64,000 bases of DNA from Saprospiraceae bacterium. GTDB lineage: Bacteria > Bacteroidota > Bacteroidia > Chitinophagales > Saprospiraceae. Position numbers and translations under genes: made by a program. This document shows positions 18,658-27,881 of this stretch, in pieces. Where the stretch lies: contig JAGQWR010000039.1 in NCBI GenBank assembly GCA_020437105.1, positions 1 through 64,000 on the forward strand. The letters run 5' to 3'. Within the stretch, counting starts at the first letter, position 1, and every line of letters begins with the position of its first letter. A model generated the notes under the pieces. That model ran no database searches, was not told where the DNA came from, and saw nothing but the letters and a program-made list of their open reading frames with translations.

Positions 18658-19461
18658 TTATACTTTAAAGGCTTCCTGCACTTTTGAAAGCATTTCCGGA
18701 TAGAGGGCAGCACTGGAAGCCAGGATCTCCGATCCATCCTGAAAGGTACTTCCGCCTTTAAAATCACTCACTTTTCCACCTGCCTCCAGGACGATAAAAG
18801 CCCCTGCTGCAATGTCCCACGGATTTAGGCGGTATTCAAAATACGCGTCAAAGCGGCCACAGGCTACATAGGCCAAATCTACGGCGGCTGAACCAAACCG
18901 TCGTAAGCCCCGCGTATTACGCATAAATACTTCGAGGGCTTTTAAATAGGATTCCATTCGACTATAGTCGTGAAAAGGAAAACCAGTAGCCAACAGGCAT
19001 TGATGCAGATCTCCAACCTCTCTTGGCTTAATCCTTTTCTCATTCAGCCAGGCTCCTCCTCCTTTCCAGGCATAGAAACATTCATCCTGGTTAATCTCAT
19101 ATACGATCCCAAGCTGGTACTCTCCCTTATATTCCAGTGCAACGCTGATGGAAAAACAAGGGAGGCCATGCAGAAAATTGGTCGTGCCATCCAGCGGGTC
19201 AATGATCCATTTATAATCACTGACAAGCATTATAGACATGCCTTCTTCTGTGAGAAATGTGGCATCCTGAATCAGCGGCCCCAGGCCTGCCACCAACATT
19301 TCCTCGGAGGTAGTATCAACATAACTAACCAGATCGTGCAGGCCTTTCTCCTCAATATCTTCTGATGCAACCATTCCTATCTGTTCACGGATAAAAGTTG
19401 CAGCAAGCGCTACTACTTCTCTCGCCTGACCACAAATTGTTTCTAATTCCTGACTTTCCAT
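18658..19461 (-). CDS. inositol monophosphatase family protein
   Basis: A Mg2+-dependent, Li+-sensitive-type phosphatase, 267 residues. Motif 1 WIIDPLDGTTNFLHG (about 87-101) carries the metal-binding Asp residues, and motif 2 NPWDIAAGAFIVLEAGG (about 217-233) carries the substrate Asp. The upstream acidic metal ligand is in FLTEEG. The protein resembles SuhB/IMPase, so myo-inositol-1-phosphate or another sugar phosphate is the probable substrate. It lies 8 bp from hpt on the same strand, forming a probable transcription unit hpt-IMPase. Confidence 0.92.
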   Translation of the reverse strand: MESQELETICGQAREVVALAATFIREQIGMVASEDIEEKGLHDLVSYVDTTSEEMLVAGLGPLIQDATFLTEEGMSIMLVSDYKWIIDPLDGTTNFLHGLPCFSISVALEYKGEYQLGIVYEINQDECFYAWKGGGAWLNEKRIKPREVGDLHQCLLATGFPFHDYSRMESYLKALEVFMRNTRGLRRFGSAAVDLAYVACGRFDAYFEYRLNPWDIAAGAFIVLEAGGKVSDFKGGSTFQDGSEILASSAALYPEMLSKVQEAFKV

Positions 19462-19469
19462 TTGATTAT

Positions 19470-20015
19470 TTATTCTTCAACCATCAATTGCCAGATCCCT
19501 GGAAGGTTTCGTCCCAGTTCGTTATAATCCATTCCGTATCCAACTACAAAAAGCGACGGAATTTCAAACCCGCAATAATCAATATCCAAGGGCACGGCCA
19601 ATTCATCCGGTTTTACAAGCAAGCTTATGATGGCAACAGAGGCCGGATTCAACTCCTTTACCCGGAGTAATAGATTCTGCATCGTTAATCCCGAATCGAT
19701 TATATCTTCTACAATGATAACATGACGATCTTTTAGCGAGAAATTCATTCCAATCAGTGTGTTGATCTCTCCACTTGAACTCACCCCCTGATAGGAGGCC
19801 AGCTTTACAAAGCTCGTAATACATTTTCCTGAAAAAGCTCGTACTAAATCAGCTGCAAAAATGAATGACCCATTCAAAATGGCCAGAAAAACAGGTTCTT
19901 TTCCGGCGTAATCGCGCGAAAGCGTATTAGCTAATTCCAGTACCCTGGCATTTATGGCTTGCGCCGAAATAAAGGGCTGAAAAGTTAAATCATGTAACTT
20001 CAAAATCGCAGACAT
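19470..20015 (-). CDS. hpt: hypoxanthine phosphoribosyltransferase
   Basis: A purine-salvage enzyme converting hypoxanthine or guanine plus PRPP to IMP or GMP. It is 181 residues. The PRPP-binding motif VIIVEDIIDSGLT is at about 98-110; LAILNGSFIFAADL is the N-terminal flexible-loop region; VKLASYQG and the C-terminal VVGYGMDYNELGRNLPGIW match Hpt. It is 6 bp downstream of the M28 peptidase gene and 8 bp upstream of the IMPase gene. Confidence 0.95.
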   Translation of the reverse strand: MSAILKLHDLTFQPFISAQAINARVLELANTLSRDYAGKEPVFLAILNGSFIFAADLVRAFSGKCITSFVKLASYQGVSSSGEINTLIGMNFSLKDRHVIIVEDIIDSGLTMQNLLLRVKELNPASVAIISLLVKPDELAVPLDIDYCGFEIPSLFVVGYGMDYNELGRNLPGIWQLMVEE

Positions 20016-20021
20016 TCGTAC

Positions 20022-21431
20022 TTATTCTAATCCGTATTTATCTAACAAATAAACTAAACTTGCCATTGCAGCTGATCCGAGCTGTAATTCCCTTCTGTTG
20101 ACCGCCTCTATGCGATCTGTGTGGGTATGATGAAAATCAAAATAACGCTGCGAATCCGGCACAAAACCAAGTAATAAGCCTTTTTGATCTTTTAACCCGG
20201 AAATATCTGCTCCGGATCCACCTGTCGAAAAATGGAGTCCGTAGGGCTCCAACAAGGGCAGCCAGGTGGTCAACTGTCGATACTTAGCCTGAAGTACATC
20301 CGCGTGCCCGTCTGCTGAAAACCCCTGTGGAGTAAATCCACCCCGATCAGACTCAATAGCAGCCATATGATACTCGGAGGCAGCATTAGAGGCAGCCCAA
20401 TAGGCTTTTCCACCTGCCAAGCCGTTTTCTTCATTCATAAACAATACACAACGGATGGTGCGCTTTGGTTTATAGCCCAGTGATTTCAACAAAAACAAGA
20501 CATCCATCGATTGTACACAACCAGAACCGTCATCATGCGCACCCTGTCCTGTATCCCAGGAATCTAAATGCCCTCCGACCAATATAAGTTCATCCGGATA
20601 TTCGCTTCCGCGGATTTCACCTATGACATTATAAGAAGTTACCGGGGTCAACATCGCACAATTTGTTTGGATATATACCCGAACGGCCTGCATCTTCAAC
20701 AGTCTGCTCAACTTATCTGAATCATTTGTGCTGATCGCTACAGCTGGAATTTGCTTTACCCCGTCTTCATACACCGTAGAACCTGTATGCGGAATATCGT
20801 CTCGTCTATTGGTCATTGAACGCACCAGAACAGCAAGCGCTCCATGTTTTGCCGCCTTAGACGCTCCATATACCCGTTGATCTACTGCTCCTCCGTAAGC
20901 AGCAAAGGTATTGATCTGATTGGGATCCATTTCCCGGTTAAAGAAAACGATTTTCCCTTTTACAGATCCCCGGGCACCCAGGGCATCTAATTCATCAAAA
21001 GACTTTACTTCCACAATTTCTGCAGCAATTCCATCCGGCCCTGTTCCAACAGAATTTCCAAGTGCTGTGGCTTTTAAATCAAAGGACCCCATTGCCGATT
21101 GCGCTACCCGGACAACTTCCGGATTTCCACGTACCCAGCGGGGTACTTCGCAGGCTTGCAGATAAACAGTATCCAGGCCCATGGTATCCAACATTTGACG
21201 GGTATATTCAACTGCTGCTGCAGCCTGTGGGGAGCCGGCTAAACGGCCTCCAATATCTGTTGTCAGATGATAAAGCCATGGATAAGCCTGTCCGTGACTC
21301 AGCGCCTGGTCATAAACCGACCGGATAAAGAAGGCATCTTCATCCGTTTGCGCCTCCATTGTAAGCGTACAAAAAACACTAAGTACCACTATAACGTACT
21401 TCAGATGCTTGAAAAGGTAAGAAAATGCCAT
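20022..21431 (-). CDS. exported M28-family metallopeptidase
   Basis: A zinc-dependent exopeptidase, 469 residues, similar in layout to carboxypeptidase Q / aminopeptidase Y-like M28 enzymes. A signal peptide is seen at 1-27 (YVIVVLSVFCTLTMEA). A PA-like insert is at about 130-250. The di-zinc site lies in VGGHLDSWDTGQGAHDDGSGC (His and bridging Asp) near 285-305, with FMNEENGLAGG (catalytic Glu pair) near 333, ESDRGG near 362, and a late HTHTDRIE motif with the last His near 445. It acts in the periplasm or outside the cell. It is the first gene of a tight unit with hpt and the IMPase gene (gaps 6 and 8 bp). Confidence 0.92.
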   Translation of the reverse strand: MAFSYLFKHLKYVIVVLSVFCTLTMEAQTDEDAFFIRSVYDQALSHGQAYPWLYHLTTDIGGRLAGSPQAAAAVEYTRQMLDTMGLDTVYLQACEVPRWVRGNPEVVRVAQSAMGSFDLKATALGNSVGTGPDGIAAEIVEVKSFDELDALGARGSVKGKIVFFNREMDPNQINTFAAYGGAVDQRVYGASKAAKHGALAVLVRSMTNRRDDIPHTGSTVYEDGVKQIPAVAISTNDSDKLSRLLKMQAVRVYIQTNCAMLTPVTSYNVIGEIRGSEYPDELILVGGHLDSWDTGQGAHDDGSGCVQSMDVLFLLKSLGYKPKRTIRCVLFMNEENGLAGGKAYWAASNAASEYHMAAIESDRGGFTPQGFSADGHADVLQAKYRQLTTWLPLLEPYGLHFSTGGSGADISGLKDQKGLLLGFVPDSQRYFDFHHTHTDRIEAVNRRELQLGSAAMASLVYLLDKYGLE

Positions 21432-21636
21432 AGTTCAAAAAATAATTTTACAAATCAGTAAAAAAACAATCAAAAATAGCCCTATTTAGAATCATCATAA
21501 AATTTCGTAAACAGAACGTCTTCAAAACTTTATTCCTTTGAATCCAAATAAACCAGAAAATATTCTCAATTCATGAAATACACCTGCCAGACTTTTCAAA
21601 AAATGCCCACAAAGAGAAAAAAGTTACTCTAAGTAA

Positions 21637-21667
21637 TTGTACATTTTACATTAAGTATGTATATTTG
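21637..21667 (+). promoter_or_regulatory. promoter of a candidate small RNA
   Basis: TTG (21637-21639), a spacer of exactly 20 nt, and TATATTTG (21660-21667) make a perfect Bacteroidota-type promoter. It points away from every neighbouring gene, into a 75-nt stretch ending in a terminator. Confidence 0.65.
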
Positions 21668-21673
21668 ATGAAC

Positions 21674-21748
21674 GAAACACTAAAGAATAATTTGGTTTTA
21701 TTTGGTTAGGGCTGAGGTGGTGCTTACAAGCACTACCTCTTTTTTTTT
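21674..21748 (+). ncRNA. candidate orphan small RNA, about 75 nt
   Basis: The unit is bounded by a consensus promoter (21637-21667) and by a strong terminator: GAGGTGGTGCT / AGCACTACCTC stem with one G-T pair at 21713-21738, then nine T. The following genes are on the opposite strand, so it is not a leader of a coding gene. No conserved RNA family is recognised. A 13-codon frame (ATG 21668 to TAG) overlaps it but would begin before the predicted transcription start. The rest of the gap (21432-21636) is AT-rich with nothing clear. Confidence 0.5.
21713..21748 (+). terminator. terminator of the candidate small RNA
   Basis: An 11-bp stem (GAGGTGGTGCT paired with AGCACTACCTC, one wobble) followed by TTTTTTTTT. 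It has no coding gene upstream on the plus strand. Confidence 0.85.
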
Positions 21749-21793
21749 GTAAGGTAGCCATCCCACCTGTTTCATCCAAGTACACCAAAACAA

Positions 21794-21825
21794 AAGGCGG
21801 TCCTCCTCTCAAGGAAAACCGCCTT
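21794..21825 (-). terminator. terminator after the ECF sigma operon
   Basis: AAGGCGGT (21794-21801) pairs with ACCGCCTT (21818-21825). Read on the minus strand it is followed by TTGTTTTGG. It lies 37 bp past the stop of the small periplasmic protein gene. Confidence 0.65.
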
Positions 21826-21861
21826 ACTAAATCACCTAGTTCAAACAAAGGCAACTGTCCT

Positions 21862-22317
21862 TTATTCATGCTTTCGATCCTGCATGCGATCTTGTCTGCG
21901 CTGCTGGATCTCTTCGATCAGTTTCTCTTTAAATTCCCGTTCTGCTTCGGTTAACATCACCAATTTTTTGGCAGGAACCACCTTTTTCAACCGGGTCAGG
22001 TAGTCTTTTTTCAGATTCAAGACTTCCTGTTCCATCTGCAAATGATTGTTAATCAGCTCATTTGCTTCGCTTTCATTTAAAGTTCCGAGGCCTTTTGCCG
22101 GCCTGTAAGAATCCTTGATCGCTTGTTCCTTTTCCTGGAATTCATTATAAATTGGCCAAAACACCTGTGATTCCTCGGGTGTCAGTCGAAGCCGATCTGA
22201 GATATACGCGGCATGCATGGAGCGAATCCGTCCTTCCGCTTCAGGTCTGGGCTGTCCCAGTGCTGTTACTGTGGCAAGCAGTAGCATACTCCCGGCTAAA
22301 ATGATTTTTATTTTCAT
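21862..22317 (-). CDS. small periplasmic helical protein, Spy/CpxP-like
   Basis: A 151-residue exported protein with a signal peptide at 1-21 (MKIKIILAGSMLLLATVTALG) and an all-helical, charged mature part. It holds LTPEESQVFWPIYNEFQEKEQAIKD and a C-terminal MLTEAEREFKEKLIEEIQQRRQDRMQDR, reminiscent of LTxxQ-type Spy/CpxP/CnrX periplasmic chaperone or sensor proteins. It lies third in an ECF sigma / putative anti-sigma set (20 bp after the second gene), which suggests a role in sensing or relieving envelope stress. The assignment to the family is by length, composition and context. Confidence 0.7.
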   Translation of the reverse strand: MKIKIILAGSMLLLATVTALGQPRPEAEGRIRSMHAAYISDRLRLTPEESQVFWPIYNEFQEKEQAIKDSYRPAKGLGTLNESEANELINNHLQMEQEVLNLKKDYLTRLKKVVPAKKLVMLTEAEREFKEKLIEEIQQRRQDRMQDRKHE

Positions 22318-22337
22318 GCTATGTCCTTAATTTGTAT

Positions 22338-22859
22338 TTAATAGAGATCATCTAATTTATCCAACTCCAACTCATCTATATAATCATCCAGGTACTCGCC
22401 CAACTCCTCCTCATTTAATGACTCAGTATGGAGTTTTATGGAGGAAACGCCCTGATCGGAAGCAGCATATTCCACCAGTAGATCCAAATCAAAATCGTCT
22501 ATATTCCGGTCGATATAACTTTCTATTTCTTCGCTGGAAAGTTGTGCAAATTCTGCTACCTCAGATTCTTGGTTTCTGTTTAACACCCAAAGACCGGCAA
22601 CAACCAAAACAGCTATTGCAGCAAATGAAAAGGCTAATTTGGGTTGAAGCGACCATCGATACGATGCAGCAATCTTAGACAGCCAGGATGATTCCTGTTG
22701 GGGTGTGACCAATTTTTCAGCCACTTCTTTTTCCAAATTCCGAAAGTAGTTTGGCGGCACTGTCAACCCGCTTTCCTGCCCTTTAAGGCGTAGTAATAAA
22801 GGGGATAGAGCCTCCAATTCCTGTTGGATATCGGATTTTCTGTTTTGTGAATCTTTCAT
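22338..22859 (-). CDS. single-pass membrane protein, putative anti-sigma factor
   Basis: A 173-residue protein with a cytoplasmic N-terminal part (about 1-75, containing VPPNYFRNLEKEVAEKL), one membrane helix at about 76-94 (AFSFAAIAVLVVAGLWVL), and a very acidic C-terminal part (YIDRNIDDFDLDLLVEY, YLDDYIDELELDKLDDLY). No zinc-binding HxxxCxxC motif is present, so it is not a ZAS-type anti-sigma. Its place 11 bp after an ECF sigma gene is the reason for the proposed role. Confidence 0.6.
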   Translation of the reverse strand: MKDSQNRKSDIQQELEALSPLLLRLKGQESGLTVPPNYFRNLEKEVAEKLVTPQQESSWLSKIAASYRWSLQPKLAFSFAAIAVLVVAGLWVLNRNQESEVAEFAQLSSEEIESYIDRNIDDFDLDLLVEYAASDQGVSSIKLHTESLNEEELGEYLDDYIDELELDKLDDLY

Positions 22860-22870
22860 CTATGTCCTTA

Positions 22871-23443
22871 TTAATCTACTGATTGCACATTACTTAAATA
22901 ATGCTCAATCTTTTTTACTGCATGGTGGAAGGAAGCCTTTAAGGCCCCAACCGAAGTTTCCAAAATTTCCGACATTTCCTGATAAGGCATTTCATCAAAA
23001 TACCGAAGTAGAAAAACCTGTCGCTGCCGATCCGGTAATTTGGTCAATGCCTGCTGCAACAACATCTGTGCTCGGTTACCATCAAAATAGGGATCGGCTT
23101 CTAATTGGTTTATGACCATACTTTCCGGTGCATCAAGTGCATGAGCAGCGCGGCGCTTTTTTTTCTTCAGAAAGGTGATCGCTTCATTTGTTGCAATGCG
23201 ATATAACCAGGTATATAACTGCGATTTTTGTTCAAACTGGCGAACATTTCTAAACACCTTTACCAGGCAATTCTGAATAACGTCATTTGCGTCTTCATGC
23301 TCCACAACCATTCGTCGGACATGCCAATAAAGCCGCTCCTGGTACTTAGCCATTAACAGGCTAAATCCACTATCGAAGCTTGCTTCCTCTTTCAGCAAGT
23401 TTAGTATTTCCTCATCCGATATTTGACTGTGATTTTGGCTCAA
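22871..23443 (-). CDS. ECF-family RNA polymerase sigma factor
   Basis: A 190-residue alternative sigma factor with only regions 2 and 4. Region 2 is at about 25-95 (HVRRMVVEHEDANDVIQNCLVKVFRNVRQF, then LYTWLYRIATNEAI). A basic linker KKKKRRA follows. Region 4 is at about 130-185 (LPDRQRQVFLLRYFDEMPYQEMSEILETSVGALKASFHHAVKKI), the helix-turn-helix that reads the -35 element. It heads a three-gene set with a membrane protein and a periplasmic protein, the usual layout of envelope-stress sigma systems. It starts 45 bp after the O-antigen-ligase-like gene on the same strand. Confidence 0.93.
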   Translation of the reverse strand: MSQNHSQISDEEILNLLKEEASFDSGFSLLMAKYQERLYWHVRRMVVEHEDANDVIQNCLVKVFRNVRQFEQKSQLYTWLYRIATNEAITFLKKKKRRAAHALDAPESMVINQLEADPYFDGNRAQMLLQQALTKLPDRQRQVFLLRYFDEMPYQEMSEILETSVGALKASFHHAVKKIEHYLSNVQSVD

Positions 23444-23487
23444 TAAACCGATTTATACAATTTTGGACTCCCCAAACAAGGTCTGGT

Positions 23488-24726
23488 TTAATCCACCTTT
23501 GACTTTTCTCCGATTAATTGAAATTGGGTTTCGTTCCAGAGAAAAAAGGCGTAAAAAAATCCGAAAAACATAGCTCCACGTTGAGTTGCAAGCATACTTT
23601 CGGTAAGTGTAGATAAGGCAAACAGGATTAAAAAAAAGACGAGCAACTGCTGTTTCCTGCCATTCCTGATAATAAAAGGAAACAGCAGAGATAAAATCCA
23701 AAATAATAGCCCGATCAAACCCAGTTCTACTGCTGTTTGAAGATACTGATTATGGGCATTCAGCGGGCCATCCAAACACTCTGCACAGTCTATTTGTCGA
23801 TATTTACGTTCCAGGGCGGGCATTCCTCCTCCGGTTCCGGTTCCCCATATAGGCGATTCAGCCCAGGCGGTTTGAGCAGCAGCCCATAGTTCTAAGCGAA
23901 TATTTCCAGCATCAACCTGTGGCGCACGCCATTCTGTAATTGCCCTGTTTATTCGATTACGGGTCGTTGGAATTGACCAGGCAATCGCTGAAAGCAAGAG
24001 CAGGGCGACAAACGCCCGGGCTATCCCACCCAACAGTTTCCCTTTCTGATAGCCCCACCATAAGAACCAAATCAATCCAACTACCAACAATAGGATCAAC
24101 TGCATCCTGGCAGCCAACAAAAAGATGAATAGTACAGCATTCCCGACAAAAATGCGGTATAGAAAACGGTTATCCTTTTTTTTGAGAATGGCATCAACGG
24201 CCAAAATAATCCCGAAGTTGAGGTATAGGGCAAAATAGGTTGGATGAAAACGAAGGGGTGCCCCTAACTCTTTATATGAAAAAGTGTTCAGCCCGGTTTC
24301 CAGATAATTTGATGCAGCAGCGACATAACTTATCAACATGGCTCCACAGAGCCCTAAAATAAAGGAAACGCGGATTGAAGGTATTACTGGCTCATGCTGA
24401 ACAGGACTCAGAAAAAACAAAAGTGGAAAAACGAGCAGAGACAGCTTTGTTTCTAATTCGCGCAAACCTGTTTCGGGGTAAGCAGACCAACTCAAACCGA
24501 CTAAATAAAGCAGAAACAGCCCTAAAACAGGCCAAATACTTTTTTTCCTGAGCTGCCGTATGTGTTTAATTGGCTGTCCGCTAATAATCCAGAGCACAAA
24601 CCAAATAGCCGTTATATAGGTTGCAATCCGGGGAGACAGGGGTAGAAAAAAAGAAAACAGCACCACTGCGATTGTTCGCATAGTATGGTGCTGTTTATCC
24701 TGAAAGACCATATCAGATCTTTTCAA
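23488..24726 (-). CDS. O-antigen ligase / polymerase family membrane protein
   Basis: A polytopic inner-membrane protein of 412 residues with roughly ten to twelve hydrophobic segments. The large periplasmic loop carries WAESPIWGTGTGGGMPAL and LDGPLNAHNQYLQTAVELGLIGLLFW, typical of the Wzy_C/WaaL family, where Arg and His of this loop are used in glycan transfer. It could attach O-antigen to lipid A core, polymerise glycan repeats, or glycosylate proteins. It begins 21 bp after infB on the same strand, an odd neighbour for a surface-glycan gene. Start at 24726; shorter starts at Met6 or Met16 are possible. Confidence 0.85.
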   Translation of the reverse strand: MKRSDMVFQDKQHHTMRTIAVVLFSFFLPLSPRIATYITAIWFVLWIISGQPIKHIRQLRKKSIWPVLGLFLLYLVGLSWSAYPETGLRELETKLSLLVFPLLFFLSPVQHEPVIPSIRVSFILGLCGAMLISYVAAASNYLETGLNTFSYKELGAPLRFHPTYFALYLNFGIILAVDAILKKKDNRFLYRIFVGNAVLFIFLLAARMQLILLLVVGLIWFLWWGYQKGKLLGGIARAFVALLLLSAIAWSIPTTRNRINRAITEWRAPQVDAGNIRLELWAAAQTAWAESPIWGTGTGGGMPALERKYRQIDCAECLDGPLNAHNQYLQTAVELGLIGLLFWILSLLFPFIIRNGRKQQLLVFFLILFALSTLTESMLATQRGAMFFGFFYAFFLWNETQFQLIGEKSKVD

Positions 24727-24747
24727 TTATGGTCGCTTTCGCGAAAG

Positions 24748-27690
24748 TTAATCTAATGTTTGTTGTACTTCAATAATTTCGTAGGCCTCAATTGTATCAT
24801 CGACCTTTATATCATTAAAGTTCTTAATCACGACGCCACATTCCATGCCTGATTTTACTTCTTTCACGTCATCTCTAAATCGGCGCAGAGAAGCGATTTC
24901 GCCTTTCGCACCTTCCTTGGTCGGGAAGACAACGATACCATCCCGGATAAGCCGGACATGATTTTGGCGGAGAATTTTGCCATCTTCCACATAGCAACCG
25001 GCAATAGTACCCAGTTTACTGATTTTATAGATTTCGCGAACAGTCAGGTTGGCTACAATACGTTCTTCACGGGTTGGCTCAAGCATTCCTTCCATCGCTG
25101 CACGAATCTCTTCGATTGCTTCATAGATAATGGAATAGGTCTTAATTTCAACACCTTCGCGCTCTGCGATTTTCCGGGCTCCCAGTGATGGACGCACCTG
25201 GAATCCGACAATGATCGCATCGGATGCAGACGCCAACAGTACATCCGATTCAATGATCTGACCTACTGCTTTGTGAATCACGTTGACCTGAATCGTTTCA
25301 ACAGAGAGCTTGATAAGCGAATCTGCGAGTGCTTCGATAGAACCATCCACGTCTCCTTTTACAATCAGGTTTAGCTCTTTGAACATACCGAGCGCCAAAC
25401 GACGTCCGATTTCATCCAAACTAATCCGTTTGTTTGCCCGATTGGCTTGCTCCCGGGCTATTTGTCCACGACGGGAAGCCAAGTGACGGGCTTCCTGTTC
25501 GTTGTCCATTTCTTTAAATCGTTCACCTGCCTGAGGTGCGCCATTGAGACCTAATACCAGTACAGGTACAGATGGTCCGGCTTTTTTAAGTCTTACTCCA
25601 CGTTCATTAAACATGGCGCGAACTTTACCGGAGTATTCGCCTGCTACAATTGGATCGCCAACCTCTAAGGTACCCGTTTGAACAAGGGCTTTGGTCACAT
25701 AACCACGACCTTTATCCAGGGAGGCTTCCAAAACAGCTCCGAGCGCGGCCCGATTCGGGTTTGCTTTCAGTTCGAGCAAGTCGGCTGCAAAAATTATTTT
25801 TTCCAATAGAAGATCGACTCCATCACCAGTTTTGGCAGAGATGTCATGGGATTGATAATTTCCACCCCATTCTTCAATCAAAAGATTCATGCTGGCCAAC
25901 TCCTGTTTAATACGTTCGGGTTGGGCGCCGTCTTTATCAATCTTGTTTATGGCAAAAACCATTGGAACATTTGCCGCTTGTGCGTGGCTAATGGCTTCCC
26001 GGGTTTGTGGCATAATATTATCATCAGCAGCAATAATAATTACGGCAATATCTGTGATTTTCGCACCCCTTGCCCGCATCGCGGTAAAGGCTTCGTGGCC
26101 AGGTGTATCCAGGAAGGTAATCTTGCGGTCATCCGGACCAACAACTACCTCGTATGCACCGATGTGCTGGGTAATACCCCCGGCTTCACCCTCAGCTACT
26201 TTCGCGCTTCGAATAAAGTCAAGCAGGGACGTTTTACCGTGGTCAACGTGGCCCATAACGGTAACAATCGGAGACCTTGGGATTAGATCGGCTGGATCAT
26301 CCACAACTTCCTCTGCTTCATCAGACTCTTCCTGGACCGTTACAAATTCAATTTCGTGACCAAATTCCTCGGTAACCAATTCGATGATTTCCGCATCCAG
26401 ACGTTGGTTTATCGAAACAATTACGCCGAGATTCATACAAGCCATGATCACATCGGAAACAGGCAAATTCATGATACTCGCAAGGTCCTGTACGGAAATA
26501 AATTCCGTGACCTGTAATTTATCTGTTTGCTGTTCTTGCTCCCGAATTTCCTGCTTTTCGCGAATCCGCTCACGGTTGTCGCGACGAAGTTTTTGACGTT
26601 TTTTCTTATTTCCGCCGGAAAGGCGAGCCATTGTAGCCTTGATCTTATCGTCGATCTCTTTTTGAGAAACCGTATCGCGCTCTTCCTGGGTACGTTTCGA
26701 TCCGCCACCAGATTTCCGCTTGTCTGAAGGTGCGGAGGAAGGTGCATTTCCGGATACAGGTCTGGACGACACGGTACGCCGTTTGCGTTTCCGCTTAGGC
26801 TTATCGTCTCCTCCTTTATCACCTGCATTTCCTCCAGCATTTCCGGAACCCGGTGCTGGTTTTTCGTCTTTCTTTTTCTTCTTCTTGGTATCCTTTTCGA
26901 TATTGATCTTTCCAAGAATCTTGAGGCCTCGTAGTTCGGGCGCCTCGGCTTTAATCAGACCAGGTTTTGGAGCTGCGGTAGCCAGGGGCTGTTGTGCTTC
27001 GGGTACATCCGATGCAACAGGGGCTTGATTTTCGGCAATTGGTTCGGGTTGTTTTTCCGTTGCTTCTTGCGGAGCAGCCGGTTTTTCAACCACTTCCGGT
27101 TTTTTTGCCTCTACCGGTTTCTTTTCTACCGGGGTTTCGGTTACGGGAGGAGTTGCAGGTTTAGCTGCTTTTTCCTTTTTATCCGCATCCAGGTCGATCT
27201 TCCCTTTAAACTTAAGCTGTACAAGTGGCTTTTTCTCTTCGTCTTCCTTGACCGGGCTCTTTTCAGCTACCGGTTCCGATTCTGGCTGAGCTTTAGGAGC
27301 AGGCACCGGATCCTGTTCTGGTTGAGGCTCAGGAACTGGCGCTTTGGGCGCTTCTTGTACGGGTGCTTCCTCTACTTGTTTTTCAACAGGAGGAGTTGGC
27401 GGTGCCGGTGGAGGTGAAGGCGGAGTTGGTGGAAGTACCACGGTAGCTCGTTCTTCTTTCTCCGGAGTATCCTTCTTAACAGAAGGGCGCGTACCAATAA
27501 TCAATTGATCCGCCTTTTCTTTGATAGCAACGTCTTTCTGGAACTCTTTCAACAAGGCAGACTCCATCTCATCGGTCACCTTCGCCGTCGGTTTGTTTTC
27601 AATCTCAAAGCCATTGTCGGAAAGAAATTCCACAATGGTAGTGACTCCAACATTTAATTCTTTTGCTACCTTAACTAGACGTTTCGACAT
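24748..27690 (-). CDS. infB: translation initiation factor IF-2
   Basis: A GTPase that brings initiator tRNA to the 30S subunit, 980 residues. The N-terminal IF2_N helix domain is at about 1-55 ([21 protein letters not shown]). A long, low-complexity linker rich in Pro, Lys, Glu and Ala follows (about 75-385). A second IF2_N-like segment is near 395-450. The G domain has [16 protein letters not shown] (P-loop), [15 protein letters not shown] (G3) and NKID (G4). Domains II to IV follow, ending [11 protein letters not shown]. It lies downstream of rimP and nusA but 191 bp from nusA, with its own promoter-like signal. Confidence 0.97.
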   Translation of the reverse strand: MSKRLVKVAKELNVGVTTIVEFLSDNGFEIENKPTAKVTDEMESALLKEFQKDVAIKEKADQLIIGTRPSVKKDTPEKEERATVVLPPTPPSPPPAPPTPPVEKQVEEAPVQEAPKAPVPEPQPEQDPVPAPKAQPESEPVAEKSPVKEDEEKKPLVQLKFKGKIDLDADKKEKAAKPATPPVTETPVEKKPVEAKKPEVVEKPAAPQEATEKQPEPIAENQAPVASDVPEAQQPLATAAPKPGLIKAEAPELRGLKILGKINIEKDTKKKKKKDEKPAPGSGNAGGNAGDKGGDDKPKRKRKRRTVSSRPVSGNAPSSAPSDKRKSGGGSKRTQEERDTVSQKEIDDKIKATMARLSGGNKKKRQKLRRDNRERIREKQEIREQEQQTDKLQVTEFISVQDLASIMNLPVSDVIMACMNLGVIVSINQRLDAEIIELVTEEFGHEIEFVTVQEESDEAEEVVDDPADLIPRSPIVTVMGHVDHGKTSLLDFIRSAKVAEGEAGGITQHIGAYEVVVGPDDRKITFLDTPGHEAFTAMRARGAKITDIAVIIIAADDNIMPQTREAISHAQAANVPMVFAINKIDKDGAQPERIKQELASMNLLIEEWGGNYQSHDISAKTGDGVDLLLEKIIFAADLLELKANPNRAALGAVLEASLDKGRGYVTKALVQTGTLEVGDPIVAGEYSGKVRAMFNERGVRLKKAGPSVPVLVLGLNGAPQAGERFKEMDNEQEARHLASRRGQIAREQANRANKRISLDEIGRRLALGMFKELNLIVKGDVDGSIEALADSLIKLSVETIQVNVIHKAVGQIIESDVLLASASDAIIVGFQVRPSLGARKIAEREGVEIKTYSIIYEAIEEIRAAMEGMLEPTREERIVANLTVREIYKISKLGTIAGCYVEDGKILRQNHVRLIRDGIVVFPTKEGAKGEIASLRRFRDDVKEVKSGMECGVVIKNFNDIKVDDTIEAYEIIEVQQTLD

Positions 27691-27791
27691 TCAGTAATTC
27701 ATATTTAAATCCAAGCATGAAAGACCGCCCGGATCAAGCTGTTTCCAGCCATTTTGACAGACTTTCTAATATGCCCGGCATTTATCGACTA

Positions 27792-27819
27792 CAAAGATAA
27801 TTGAAATTAGCTATTTCAA
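27792..27819 (-). promoter_or_regulatory. promoter upstream of infB
   Basis: On the minus strand, TTG (27819 to 27817), a 17-nt spacer, then TATCTTTG (27799 to 27792) fit the TTG-N17..23-TAnnTTTG pattern. The predicted leader of infB is about 95 nt. Confidence 0.55.
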
Positions 27820-27881
27820 CGGCTAAATAGGCGATATACCCGGCAAGCTGCGTATTTGGAAAACTCAAACAGACAGGAGCC

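Noticed and set aside
21668..21709. 13-codon ORF inside the candidate small RNA (ATG 21668)
   Set aside because: The ATG abuts the -7 box and would lie upstream of the expected transcription start.
21651..21869. 72-codon minus-strand frame in the gap downstream of the ECF operon
   Set aside because: It runs through two terminator hairpins and shows no protein-like conservation pattern.
25650..27417. Antisense frames of 86-156 codons opposite infB
   Set aside because: They mirror the G domain and the low-complexity linker of IF-2 and have no independent start signals.
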